Source: Ignavibacteriota bacterium (GTDB taxonomy: Bacteria; Bacteroidota; Ignavibacteria; UBA10030; BY39). Taken from it: a stretch of 64,000 nucleotides of DNA. Location of the stretch: positions 124,001-188,000 of the forward strand of contig QOQV01000005.1 of assembly GCA_003327435.1 (NCBI GenBank), read 5' to 3'. Under the pieces are notes generated by a model. The model ran no database searches, was not told the origin of the DNA, and was given only the letters and a program-made list of their open reading frames with translations. The position numbers and the translations under genes were made by a program. Shown piece after piece: positions 38,363 through 45,978 of the stretch. Within the stretch, counting starts at the first letter, position 1, and each line of letters begins with the position of its first letter.

Positions 38363-38998
38363 ATGAAAATGTTAGATTATGCTCTCGGTCTAATTGAGAC
38401 ACGAGGTTTGATTGGAGCAATTGAAGCTGCAGATGCTGCAACCAAAGCTGCAGAAGTAAAACTTGTAGGTAAAGAAAAAATCCGTGGTGGTTTTGTAACA
38501 ATTAAAGTTGTGGGTGATGTAGCGGCAGTAAAAGCAGCTGTGGATGCTGGCGCTGCAGCTGCCGCACGCGTAGGAGAACTAATATCAACCCATGTTATCC
38601 CCCGACCGATTGGTGAACTTGAGGATTTGATATACACAAAACAAGAAATGCCACCAATACCACCTTTCTCACAGGGTGAATCCGTGGTGCAAACATCCAA
38701 ACCTGCAGAAGAAGTAAAACCTGTAAGAAAAAGAGGGCGAAAACCAAAATCAATTACAACAGAGGTTGCCCCTCAGGTTGAAATAACACAACAAGCTCCT
38801 GCTGAAATTTCTTTTGAAGATCTCGAAAAAATAACAGATGAAAATGAATATCTAAAAGCACTTGAATCAATGAGTGTTCATCAACTGCGTAGATATGCCA
38901 GAAAAGTTGAAGGACTTAGCATTTTTGGTAGGCAAATTTCAATTGCAAACAAAGAAAAACTTATTTCCGAATTGATGAATGCGAAATTTCCCAAGTGA
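38363..38998 (+). CDS. BMC-domain shell protein with C-terminal AT-hook-like and SAP/Rho_N-like extension
   Basis: 211 aa. Residues 1-92 are a BMC-H domain ([35 protein letters not shown]) with pore loop K39-I-R-G-G43, an Arg where PduA has Gly. Residues 93-120 are a Pro/Glu-rich linker, 122-129 is RKRGRKPK, resembling an AT-hook, and 150-211 is a helical domain whose [18 protein letters not shown]...KEKLISEL portion looks like SAP/HeH or Rho N-terminal folds that bind nucleic acid. Known parallels are shell proteins with extra domains, such as EutK, whose tail resembles a nucleic-acid-binding helix-turn-helix. DNA or RNA binding is inferred, not shown. Confidence 0.9.
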   Translation: MKMLDYALGLIETRGLIGAIEAADAATKAAEVKLVGKEKIRGGFVTIKVVGDVAAVKAAVDAGAAAAARVGELISTHVIPRPIGELEDLIYTKQEMPPIPPFSQGESVVQTSKPAEEVKPVRKRGRKPKSITTEVAPQVEITQQAPAEISFEDLEKITDENEYLKALESMSVHQLRRYARKVEGLSIFGRQISIANKEKLISELMNAKFPK

Positions 38999-39015
38999 TC
39001 CATCTTTAAATAATT

Positions 39016-39048
39016 AACTCCATTTCTCCCCAAGAAATGGAGTTTTTT
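39016..39048 (+). terminator. Rho-independent terminator after the BMC genes
   Basis: Perfect 11-bp stem AACTCCATTTC / GAAATGGAGTT with a 7-nt loop (39027-39033), followed by six Ts. It closes the BMC transcript and leaves only 13 nt before the next gene. Confidence 0.9.
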
Positions 39049-39061
39049 ATTCTATTAAAAT

Positions 39062-39985
39062 ATGGAAAACAAAAATTATCAAATTATAATACTCTCAATC
39101 TTTTTTGCTATACTTCTTTGGTTTTTAATTAATATGAATTATGAATATGTTACAGCTGAAGAAGTCAAGATAAATTTGATATCCAATCAGAAAATAGCAC
39201 TGAAACAGCCAATACCGAATTCCTTCACAGCAAAAATTAAGGGACGTGGATGGGACCTAATTTCATTTCAGCTTACAAAAAATCCAGAATTTAATTTGGA
39301 TCTATCAAATGCAAAATCTGGAACCTGGAATCTGATAAAGAAAGATATTCTTGAAGGAATTTCTCTACCACAAAGTCTAACCGCTTTAGATGCCTCAATA
39401 GATTTTTTAAATCTTTATACTGACATATATGATTCAACAAAGTTACCTGTTATGTTAGATGCCGAGATTAGATTTAAAGAAGGATACGCTTCAATTGGTG
39501 AGTATCGAATAACACCCGAAAGTATATGGGTCAAAGGGGCAAAAAGTATAATTGATACATTAAAATTTTGGAAAACAAAAAGGGTTCAGATTAAAGATGT
39601 ATCCGAACAGGTGAAAGTCAAAATTCCACTGGCTGATATGCCTGAATATGTTCTTGAATCAGATTTCAAAGAAGTAGAGTTAATATTAAATGTAGAACCA
39701 TTTGCAGATAAAACTTTTTCCGGAATCAACATCACAATCAATTCACAACCAGCGAACAAAGAAGTTATTCTTATTCCTCCAAAAATTGATATAATAGTAC
39801 GAGGAAGCATCAGTAAACTGACAGAAATCAGTTCAGATAGAATACAGGTTTATATCGATTATATGGAATTATTAAACGACACAACAGGATACATTCAACC
39901 AAGATTTTCGATTCCCGATGGATTAAAAATTCTTAAGAGCAATCCAGATAAATTTCAATATATCATAAGAAAAAGATTAATGTAA
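39062..39985 (+). CDS. YbbR-like domain protein
   Basis: 307 aa. Short cytoplasmic N-terminus, one membrane helix (about 8-24, IIILSIFFAILLWFLIN), then YbbR-type extracytoplasmic domains (about 30-300; TFSGINITI-type strands, VRGSISKLTEISSDRIQVYID). YbbR proteins regulate the diadenylate cyclase (DisA/CdaA) in Firmicutes; no cyclase or glmM gene lies beside this one. The BMC terminator ends just 13 nt upstream, so expression depends on read-through or on a promoter hidden in the end of the BMC gene. Confidence 0.83.
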   Translation: MENKNYQIIILSIFFAILLWFLINMNYEYVTAEEVKINLISNQKIALKQPIPNSFTAKIKGRGWDLISFQLTKNPEFNLDLSNAKSGTWNLIKKDILEGISLPQSLTALDASIDFLNLYTDIYDSTKLPVMLDAEIRFKEGYASIGEYRITPESIWVKGAKSIIDTLKFWKTKRVQIKDVSEQVKVKIPLADMPEYVLESDFKEVELILNVEPFADKTFSGINITINSQPANKEVILIPPKIDIIVRGSISKLTEISSDRIQVYIDYMELLNDTTGYIQPRFSIPDGLKILKSNPDKFQYIIRKRLM

Positions 39986-40000
39986 ATTTTAGGAGAAAAT

Positions 40001-40723
40001 ATGAAATTAACTGTGAACATTGATCATATTGCCACATTAAGAAATGCAAGAGGTGAATTCGAACCAGATCCAGTTCATGCTGCATTGATTGCTGAAAAAG
40101 CTGGAGCAGATGGTATAGTTTGCCATTTAAGGGAAGATAGACGACACATTAAAGACGAAGATGTATTCAAATTAAGAGAATCAATCTCTACAAAGCTTGA
40201 CCTCGAAATGGCTGCTGTTCCGAAAATAATTAACATTGCCCGTAAAGTAAAACCTGAGCTTGCAACAATTGTTCCCGAAAGAAGGAAAGAACTAACAACT
40301 GAAGGTGGACTTGACCTTCAAAAAAACAAAAATTCATTAAAGAGAGCTATCGAACTTTTACACGAAAAGGAGATAAAAGTAAGTTTATTCGTTGATCCAG
40401 TTAAATATAATGTAGAGATTGCTAAAGAAATAAATGCTGATATGATTGAAATCCATACAGGCAAATATGCAGAAGCTAAATCAAAAAAGGAAAAATTGAA
40501 GCATTTACATATGATCAGAGAAACTGCCAAGTATGGTAAAGAAATTGGCCTTGGTGTAAATGCAGGCCATGGATTAAATTATACAAATATATTTCCAATC
40601 GTTAGAGTTAAAGATATTGATGAAGTAAGCATTGGTTATGCAATTATTGTACGAGCAGTTTATGTAGGTCTTGAAAACGCTGTTAGAGAAATGAAAAATA
40701 TCATCAAACGCAAACTTAAATAA
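40001..40723 (+). CDS. pdxJ: Pyridoxine 5'-phosphate synthase
   Basis: 240 aa, normal length. Start MKLTVNIDHIATLRNARGE, active-site HLREDRRHI, VPERRKELTTEGGLD, and the C-terminal GLGVNAGHGLNY and VSIGYAIIVRAV. It condenses 1-deoxyxylulose 5-phosphate with 3-amino-2-oxopropyl phosphate in the DXP-dependent vitamin B6 pathway. AGGAG lies 6 nt before the ATG, 15 nt after the YbbR stop. Convergent with the TPR gene, 1 nt between the stops. Confidence 0.97.
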   Translation: MKLTVNIDHIATLRNARGEFEPDPVHAALIAEKAGADGIVCHLREDRRHIKDEDVFKLRESISTKLDLEMAAVPKIINIARKVKPELATIVPERRKELTTEGGLDLQKNKNSLKRAIELLHEKEIKVSLFVDPVKYNVEIAKEINADMIEIHTGKYAEAKSKKEKLKHLHMIRETAKYGKEIGLGVNAGHGLNYTNIFPIVRVKDIDEVSIGYAIIVRAVYVGLENAVREMKNIIKRKLK

Positions 40724-40724
40724 T

Positions 40725-41507
40725 TTATTTGTTTTTCAAACTAATAAGCAGTTCTGCTGCTTCTCTCCTAAATCTATCATCATCTTCGTCTTGAGTTGGC
40801 AATGTTTCAATAGCAGTTAGATGTTGCCTGGCTCGTTGATAGTCACCTAATTCTATATATGCTCTTGCTGCATCAAGGCGATACATAATAAAATCTGGAC
40901 GCAGAGATATAGCTTTCTCATAATTTTTAATTGCGTCATCCATATTTGCCCAACCAAGCCCTAAAGGCCATCTTATTATTTTGCTTTTTTCACTCACTTT
41001 AGAATGAGTTCTTCCCAAAACATAATATGCTGTTGCATTTGTAGGATCCAATTCTATAGCTTTATCCAGGTCCGATTTTGTTTGTTTTACCAAACTGACA
41101 TTGTCCCATATTCCTTTAAAGAGCGCAATTCTTCCGTTAGCAATTGCGCGTCTTGTATATCCCATTGAACCTTTTGAATTGACCTTAACAGCGCTATCTG
41201 CATACAAATAAGCTTTTTTATATATTGCTTCTTGTTTATTTTTTTCTTCCTGGGTGTTAGCCGGTAGGTGTTCTCCTATGTCAACATAGCATCTACTTAT
41301 TCTCCAATATAATTCATAATTTTTTGGGGATAACTTGATTGCTTCCAGGTATTTTTCAAGAGCTTTTTCGTTTTCAAAAGTTTTTTCGGCAAAATAATCG
41401 CCTTCGGAAATCAATTGTTCCAGTTTTGTATTGTTATTCTGTGTATAGCAATATGAGAAAAACACAAACAAAAGGAAAAAATAAACAATCAATCTTTTTG
41501 TATTCAA
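40725..41507 (-). CDS. Exported TPR-repeat protein
   Basis: 260 aa from a TTG at 41505-41507, preferred because GGAGG (41513-41517) is 5 nt upstream and the product then starts with a clean signal peptide (MNTKRLIVYFFLLFVFFSYC; the Cys near residue 20 could even be a lipobox). A TTG at 41519 lies within the Shine-Dalgarno itself. TPR units: YELYWRISRCYVDIGEH, ATAYYVLGRTHSKVSE, AARAYIELGDYQRARQHL. Last gene of the etfB-etfA-BFN operon. The role is likely scaffolding in the envelope; unknown partner. Confidence 0.78.
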   Translation of the reverse strand: MNTKRLIVYFFLLFVFFSYCYTQNNNTKLEQLISEGDYFAEKTFENEKALEKYLEAIKLSPKNYELYWRISRCYVDIGEHLPANTQEEKNKQEAIYKKAYLYADSAVKVNSKGSMGYTRRAIANGRIALFKGIWDNVSLVKQTKSDLDKAIELDPTNATAYYVLGRTHSKVSEKSKIIRWPLGLGWANMDDAIKNYEKAISLRPDFIMYRLDAARAYIELGDYQRARQHLTAIETLPTQDEDDDRFRREAAELLISLKNK

Positions 41508-41512
41508 GTTAA

Positions 41513-41517
41513 CCTCC
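41513..41517 (-). promoter_or_regulatory. Ribosome binding site deciding a TTG start
   Basis: Minus-strand GGAGG 5 nt before the TTG of the TPR gene; the competing upstream TTG overlaps it and therefore cannot use it. Confidence 0.6.
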
Positions 41518-41523
41518 AAATTA

Positions 41524-42099
41524 TTAATGGTCGCTTAGTTCAATTTTTCTTATAGCATCCCTTATCCGTGCAGCTGTTTCATAATCTTCTCTTTCAACTG
41601 CTTCTTTCAACTGCTTACGCAGAAATTCGAGCTTACTTTCCTTATCATCTACCTGTCGGCTACTCGGTCTAAAACTTTCACCTTCCTCCTCTTCGGGTTC
41701 AGGTAAAAATGCGGCTTCCTGCATTACTTTTTCAGAAACATAGATTGGAATTCCACATCTAACTGCCAGAGCAATGGCATCGCTTGGTCGCGAATCTATT
41801 TGCTGTCCATCGACAGTAATTGTTGCATAAAATGTACCTTCTCTTAAATCATTAATTACTACATCTGTAACTTCAAGCCCGAGTGCATCAATGATATTTT
41901 TAATTAGGTCGTGTGTAAGGGGTCTTGGTGGTTTAATACCTTCCATTTCAAGAGCTATAGATTGTGCTTCAAACTGACCAATAATAATTGGTAGTTGTCT
42001 TTCACCATCAATTTCTTTTAACAATAACGCATAAGCTCCACCGCTTGCGGGGCTGGTTGTTAAACCTATTATATCTACTTGTACTCTTTCTTCATCCAT
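41524..42099 (-). CDS. BFN (bifunctional nuclease, DUF151) protein with UVR motif
   Basis: 191 aa. Residues ~5-135 are a BFN domain: LTTSPASGGAYALLLKEIDG, PIIIGQFEAQSIALEMEG, PPRPLTHDLI, and DSRPSDAIALAVRCG (the S/D-rich active region). A Glu-rich linker (PEPEEEEGE) joins to a UvrB/UvrC-type UVR motif at ~152-188 (EFLRKQLKEAVEREDYETAA). The same layout is widely seen in Bacteroidetes/Chlorobi; the nuclease role is known from plant and thermophile homologues. Sits 4 nt after the etfA stop, which may be chance co-transcription. Confidence 0.9.
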   Translation of the reverse strand: MDEERVQVDIIGLTTSPASGGAYALLLKEIDGERQLPIIIGQFEAQSIALEMEGIKPPRPLTHDLIKNIIDALGLEVTDVVINDLREGTFYATITVDGQQIDSRPSDAIALAVRCGIPIYVSEKVMQEAAFLPEPEEEEGESFRPSSRQVDDKESKLEFLRKQLKEAVEREDYETAARIRDAIRKIELSDH

Positions 42100-42103
42100 T
42101 TAA

Positions 42104-43078
42104 TTATTTTCCCAAAATCATTTTAATTTCTTTTGTTAATTCGGGTAGAATTTCCAGAGCGTCACCTACTATTCCATAATCTGCAATTTGAAAAATTGGT
42201 GCATCTTTGTCCTTATTAATTGCCACTATACATTTTGAAGATGACATTCCAGCCAGATGTTGTATGGCACCGGAAATACCGCAGGCAATATACAGATTTG
42301 GTGAAACAGTTTTACCTGTTTGTCCAACCTGTTCATCATGTGGTCGCCATCCTGCATCCACAGCAGCTCTTGATGCACCAACACCAGCGCCCAAAACATC
42401 AGCCAGTTCTTCAATTAATTTAAAATTCTCAGGTGCTTTCATCCCTCTTCCGCCAGAAACTATTATACTTGCTTCCGTAACATCTGGTCTACCAACACCA
42501 ACTTTTGTTTCTACAACCCTTGCAATGAAGTCGCCCTCCGACAAGTTAATTGTTACATTTTCTACTTGAGCTTTTTGCCCATTATTAGAACCAGCCGTAA
42601 ATACATTTGGTCTGAGTGTAAAAACTTTGATGTTGCTCTTTATAATTACATCACTAATAATTTTACCAGCAAAGATTGGCCGTGTTGCAACGATATTGCC
42701 ATTCTCGACTTTCAGTGCAGTACAATCAGATGCTAAACCTGCATCAAGTTTTATTGCAACTCTTGGAGCCAAATCTTTTCCCATCTGTGATGCTGCAAAT
42801 AGCAGCACTTCTGCTTTTTCTCTGGATGCAATCTCAGCAACAATTTTTGTATAAGCAGTTGTAGAATAATATTCTAAATCATCTCTATCAACAGCTATTA
42901 CTCTATTTACTCCAAAACCACCAATATCTGATGCTATTCCTGAAACATTCTTTCCAATTACCAATGCAAAAACCTCTGCTCCTAACTGATTACTTAATTC
43001 AATTGCGGCTGTTACGACTTCATACGCAGTTTTTTTGAATTTTCCTTCTCTCTGTTCTGCAAATGCTAAAATTTTCAT
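42104..43078 (-). CDS. etfA: Electron transfer flavoprotein alpha subunit
   Basis: 324 aa. N-terminal ETF domain ([19 protein letters not shown]), C-terminal FAD-binding part with [33 protein letters not shown] and [20 protein letters not shown]. With EtfB it moves electrons from acyl-CoA dehydrogenases to the quinone pool. No ETF-quinone oxidoreductase or acyl-CoA dehydrogenase is present in the window. Follows etfB by 11 nt. Confidence 0.97.
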   Translation of the reverse strand: MKILAFAEQREGKFKKTAYEVVTAAIELSNQLGAEVFALVIGKNVSGIASDIGGFGVNRVIAVDRDDLEYYSTTAYTKIVAEIASREKAEVLLFAASQMGKDLAPRVAIKLDAGLASDCTALKVENGNIVATRPIFAGKIISDVIIKSNIKVFTLRPNVFTAGSNNGQKAQVENVTINLSEGDFIARVVETKVGVGRPDVTEASIIVSGGRGMKAPENFKLIEELADVLGAGVGASRAAVDAGWRPHDEQVGQTGKTVSPNLYIACGISGAIQHLAGMSSSKCIVAINKDKDAPIFQIADYGIVGDALEILPELTKEIKMILGK

Positions 43079-43089
43079 ATTTCAGCTCC

Positions 43090-43836
43090 TTAAATTACTT
43101 TTGCTTCTTCGTGAAGTAACCGTACTAATTCCTTTACGGCAGAAACATCCGTTCCAACAATTTTTCCCGCCGACTTTGATGGTGGTAGACGAAGAGCAAC
43201 TATTTCAACTTTGTGTTCTGGTAAGTTATAATTTTTTTCCTCAATAGGTTTTGATTTTGAAGCCATAATTCCTTTCAGTGTTGGATACCTCGGTTCACAT
43301 AATCCCTTTTGAACACTTATTATAATAGGCAATTGACTTACAACTTTCTCATGTCCACCTTCTATCTCGCGTTCACAGATAATTTGATTATTTTCAAAAT
43401 CCATTTTAACAACAGTGGTAACAGATGGAAGATTCAACATTTCTGCAACCAATGAGGGTACTTGAGCATTATCGTAATCTATAGATTGCTTACCGAACAA
43501 AACAATATCAGGATTGATTTCCTTCAGATAATTTTTTAATGCCTCTGCGACAACAAATGAATCACAAAGATTATTAGTTTTAATTAACACTGCTTTATCG
43601 GCGCCCATTGCAAGTGCTTTGCGTAAAGTTTCTTTGTTAGCATCTGGACCGACAGAAACAGCTACCACCTCACCACCAAACTTTTCCTTTAACCTTAAAC
43701 CTTGCTCCACTGCAATTTCATCATATGGACTAAGAATAAAATTTAAACCACTGGTATCCACTGATTTCCCGTCTGATGCAATTTTAATTTTTGCTTCAGT
43801 ATCCGGAACATGATTCACACAGGTTACAATTTTCAT
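43090..43836 (-). CDS. etfB: Electron transfer flavoprotein beta subunit
   Basis: 248 aa. Characteristic start IVTCVNHVPDTEAKIKI, SPYDEIAVEQGLRLKE, VLFGKQSIDYDNAQVPSLVA, and the C-terminal basic segment MASKSKPIEEKN. Forms the heterodimer with EtfA. AAGGAA lies a few nt before the ATG; a promoter is visible 40-70 nt upstream. Confidence 0.97.
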   Translation of the reverse strand: MKIVTCVNHVPDTEAKIKIASDGKSVDTSGLNFILSPYDEIAVEQGLRLKEKFGGEVVAVSVGPDANKETLRKALAMGADKAVLIKTNNLCDSFVVAEALKNYLKEINPDIVLFGKQSIDYDNAQVPSLVAEMLNLPSVTTVVKMDFENNQIICEREIEGGHEKVVSQLPIIISVQKGLCEPRYPTLKGIMASKSKPIEEKNYNLPEHKVEIVALRLPPSKSAGKIVGTDVSAVKELVRLLHEEAKVI

Positions 43837-44144
43837 ATTTGTTCCTTTGAAAATTTTTGATTTATAAACTTTTTTACAATATATAGATAAAAGAAAAAAA
43901 AGGCAAAAATTTTTATTTAAAATCTACAACCAGAACTTCGTTATTAAGATAAAAATAAATAGAATACAAAACAATTAAAATTTAATTCATCGAGATATAA
44001 TTTTTCTCTAAATATTATGAAAATGTTTGAATTTCACAAATATTTTTATTAATGAAATTTATCATAAATTATTGCAAATTAAAGAAATGTTTTATAAATT
44101 AGATGTAAATTTATACATTTCTATTAATAAACATTTAAGATGTT
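43837..44144. other. Divergent intergenic region between etfB and fbp
   Basis: About 308 nt, very AT-rich. It holds the etfB promoter at its left end; toward fbp there is a TATAAA at about 44092 with no good -35 at 17 nt, so the fbp promoter is unclear. No RNA gene or conserved hairpin was recognised. Confidence 0.5.
43878..43905 (-). promoter_or_regulatory. Promoter of the etfB-etfA-BFN-TPR operon
   Basis: Minus strand TTGCCT (43900-43905), 16-nt spacer, TATATT (43878-43883), about 35 nt leader to the ATG at 43836. Confidence 0.5.
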
Positions 44145-45155
44145 ATGCTTATCAGCACAAAATTTATGACCTTGGAGCGTTTTATACGCCAACAGGAGGA
44201 GAAATTTCCTCAAGCTACGGGAGAATTTACAAATGTTTTATTTGCTTTAACACTAGCTGCTAAACTCGTCTGGAGAGAAGTAAGCAAAGCAGGCCTTGTG
44301 AATATCCTTGGAACTACAGAACAAATAAACGTCAGTGGAGATATATTAAAAAAGTTAGATTTGTTTGCTGATGAAACAATCAGGCGTACAATGTTTTACA
44401 CTGGACATCTCTGTGCTATGGCATCCGAAGAAAGCAATGGCTTGATCGAAATGCCAACCAAATACAACAGCGGAAAATATGTACTTATATATGATCCATT
44501 AGATGGGTCATCAAACATAGATGCAAACATTACAATTGGAACAATTTTTAGTATTTTCAAAAGAGTAACCTCTTTTGGACAGGGGAATTTAGATGATTGT
44601 CTGCAACCAGGATACAAACAGGTAGCAGCAGGTTATATTATTTATGGTACGAGTACTATGTTTGTGTATACAACAGGACAGGGGGTTCATGGTTTTACAC
44701 TTGATCCAAGCGTAGGTGAGTTTCTGCTTTCGAACGAAAATATAAAAATCCCTCCAAAGGGAAAATTTTATAGTATCAATGAAGGAAATTACAATCTCTG
44801 GGATCCTAAATTTCAAAAATATATAAACTACTTAAAAGAAATAGACAAACAATCAGGACGACCATACTCACTTCGATACATTGGAACGATGGTTGGTGAC
44901 ATACACCGAACTCTATTATATGGTGGTATATTTATGTATCCAGCCGACAAGAAAAATCCGAACGGTAAATTGAGATTGATGTACGAATGTAACCCTATGT
45001 CGTACATTGTTGAACAAGCAGGTGGTAGAGCAATAAATGGTGAAAAACGTATCCTCGAAATACAACCAGATTCTCTTCATCAACAAACACCTATATTCAT
45101 AGGGAGTACAGAAGAAGTAACACTCTGTGAAAAATTTTTAAAAGAAGAAAACTGA
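44145..45155 (+). CDS. fbp: Fructose-1,6-bisphosphatase class I
   Basis: 336 aa (an ATG at 44166 giving MTLERFIRQQE is as likely). Family motifs: TLERFIRQQEEKFPQATGEF, YDPLDGSSNIDANI (metal and phosphate site), and KLRLMYECNPMSYIVEQAGG. A gluconeogenic enzyme of the cytoplasm; also used in the reductive pentose cycle, though no Rubisco gene is present here. Its stop codon TGA is followed immediately by the ATG of an ABC ATPase. Confidence 0.96.
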   Translation: MLISTKFMTLERFIRQQEEKFPQATGEFTNVLFALTLAAKLVWREVSKAGLVNILGTTEQINVSGDILKKLDLFADETIRRTMFYTGHLCAMASEESNGLIEMPTKYNSGKYVLIYDPLDGSSNIDANITIGTIFSIFKRVTSFGQGNLDDCLQPGYKQVAAGYIIYGTSTMFVYTTGQGVHGFTLDPSVGEFLLSNENIKIPPKGKFYSINEGNYNLWDPKFQKYINYLKEIDKQSGRPYSLRYIGTMVGDIHRTLLYGGIFMYPADKKNPNGKLRLMYECNPMSYIVEQAGGRAINGEKRILEIQPDSLHQQTPIFIGSTEEVTLCEKFLKEEN

Positions 45156-45953
45156 ATGCTTTCCATAGAAGTAGATAAAATAAACTTCAGCTATCAACTA
45201 CACAAGAACGAAAAAGTTACATTTAAACTTGAAGATATATCATTCTCATTAAACAAAGGCACTTTTTTAAGTATTTTAGGCCCAAATGGGTCAGGTAAAT
45301 CTACTTTATTAAAAATAATTGATAAAATATTACACCCTATTTCAGGTAATATAACAATACTAGGGAAAGATTTTAACAAAATTTCCAAAAAAGAACTCTC
45401 CAGATACATAGCGTTTGTTCCTCAAAGCACACCGCCAAATTTTCCTTACACAGTTTACGAAACTGTACTTATGGGTCGAGCCCCTTATTTGGGTGGAATT
45501 GGTTTTGAAAACGAAAAAGATAGAGATGTTGCTATAAGATCAATGGAAAAAACTGATATAATAAATCTTGCCAATAGAAATATTCAAAATCTTTCTGGCG
45601 GTGAAATACAGAGAGTATACCTGGCAAGAGCCCTAACTCAACAGGCACCAATTCTTCTGCTAGATGAACCAAACACTCACTTAGATTTAACTCATCAGAT
45701 TGATATACTTACCCTTATAAAGAAACTAACAATAGAAAATAAATTTACAGTCATTTCAGTTTTCCATGATATTAACCTTGCATCATTATTTAGTGATATG
45801 ATATTAATTTTACACGAAGGTAGGGTTTTTGAATTTGGAAAACCAGAATATGTATTGAATGAAAAAAATCTTAAAACGGTTTTTGGAACTGAAACAATTA
45901 TTGATAAACATCCTATAAAAGGAATACCAAGAGTAACATTAAATCCAAATTAA
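45156..45953 (+). CDS. ABC transporter ATPase, FecE/BtuD-type
   Basis: 265 aa. Walker A LGPNGSGKSTLLK, Q-loop FVPQSTPP, signature NLSGGEIQRVYLARAL, Walker B ILLLDEPNTHLDL, and H-loop VFHDINLA. The overall layout (ALTQQAPILLLDEP, MILILHEGRVFEFGKPE) is that of iron-siderophore, heme or B12 importer ATPases. No permease or binding protein is near, so it must team with membrane subunits encoded elsewhere. Directly contiguous with fbp (TGA-ATG) and 25 nt before leucine dehydrogenase. Confidence 0.92.
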   Translation: MLSIEVDKINFSYQLHKNEKVTFKLEDISFSLNKGTFLSILGPNGSGKSTLLKIIDKILHPISGNITILGKDFNKISKKELSRYIAFVPQSTPPNFPYTVYETVLMGRAPYLGGIGFENEKDRDVAIRSMEKTDIINLANRNIQNLSGGEIQRVYLARALTQQAPILLLDEPNTHLDLTHQIDILTLIKKLTIENKFTVISVFHDINLASLFSDMILILHEGRVFEFGKPEYVLNEKNLKTVFGTETIIDKHPIKGIPRVTLNPN

Positions 45954-45978
45954 CAAAAAACAGAAAAGGAGAAAAAAT

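Noticed and set aside
38377-38700. Antisense open frame over the second BMC gene
   Set aside because: It has no start site of its own, mirrors the Ala/Gly-rich BMC codons and is a shadow frame.
44027-44263. Small plus-strand gene upstream of fbp
   Set aside because: The frame overlaps the conserved fbp start in another frame, has no ribosome site and lacks recognisable features.
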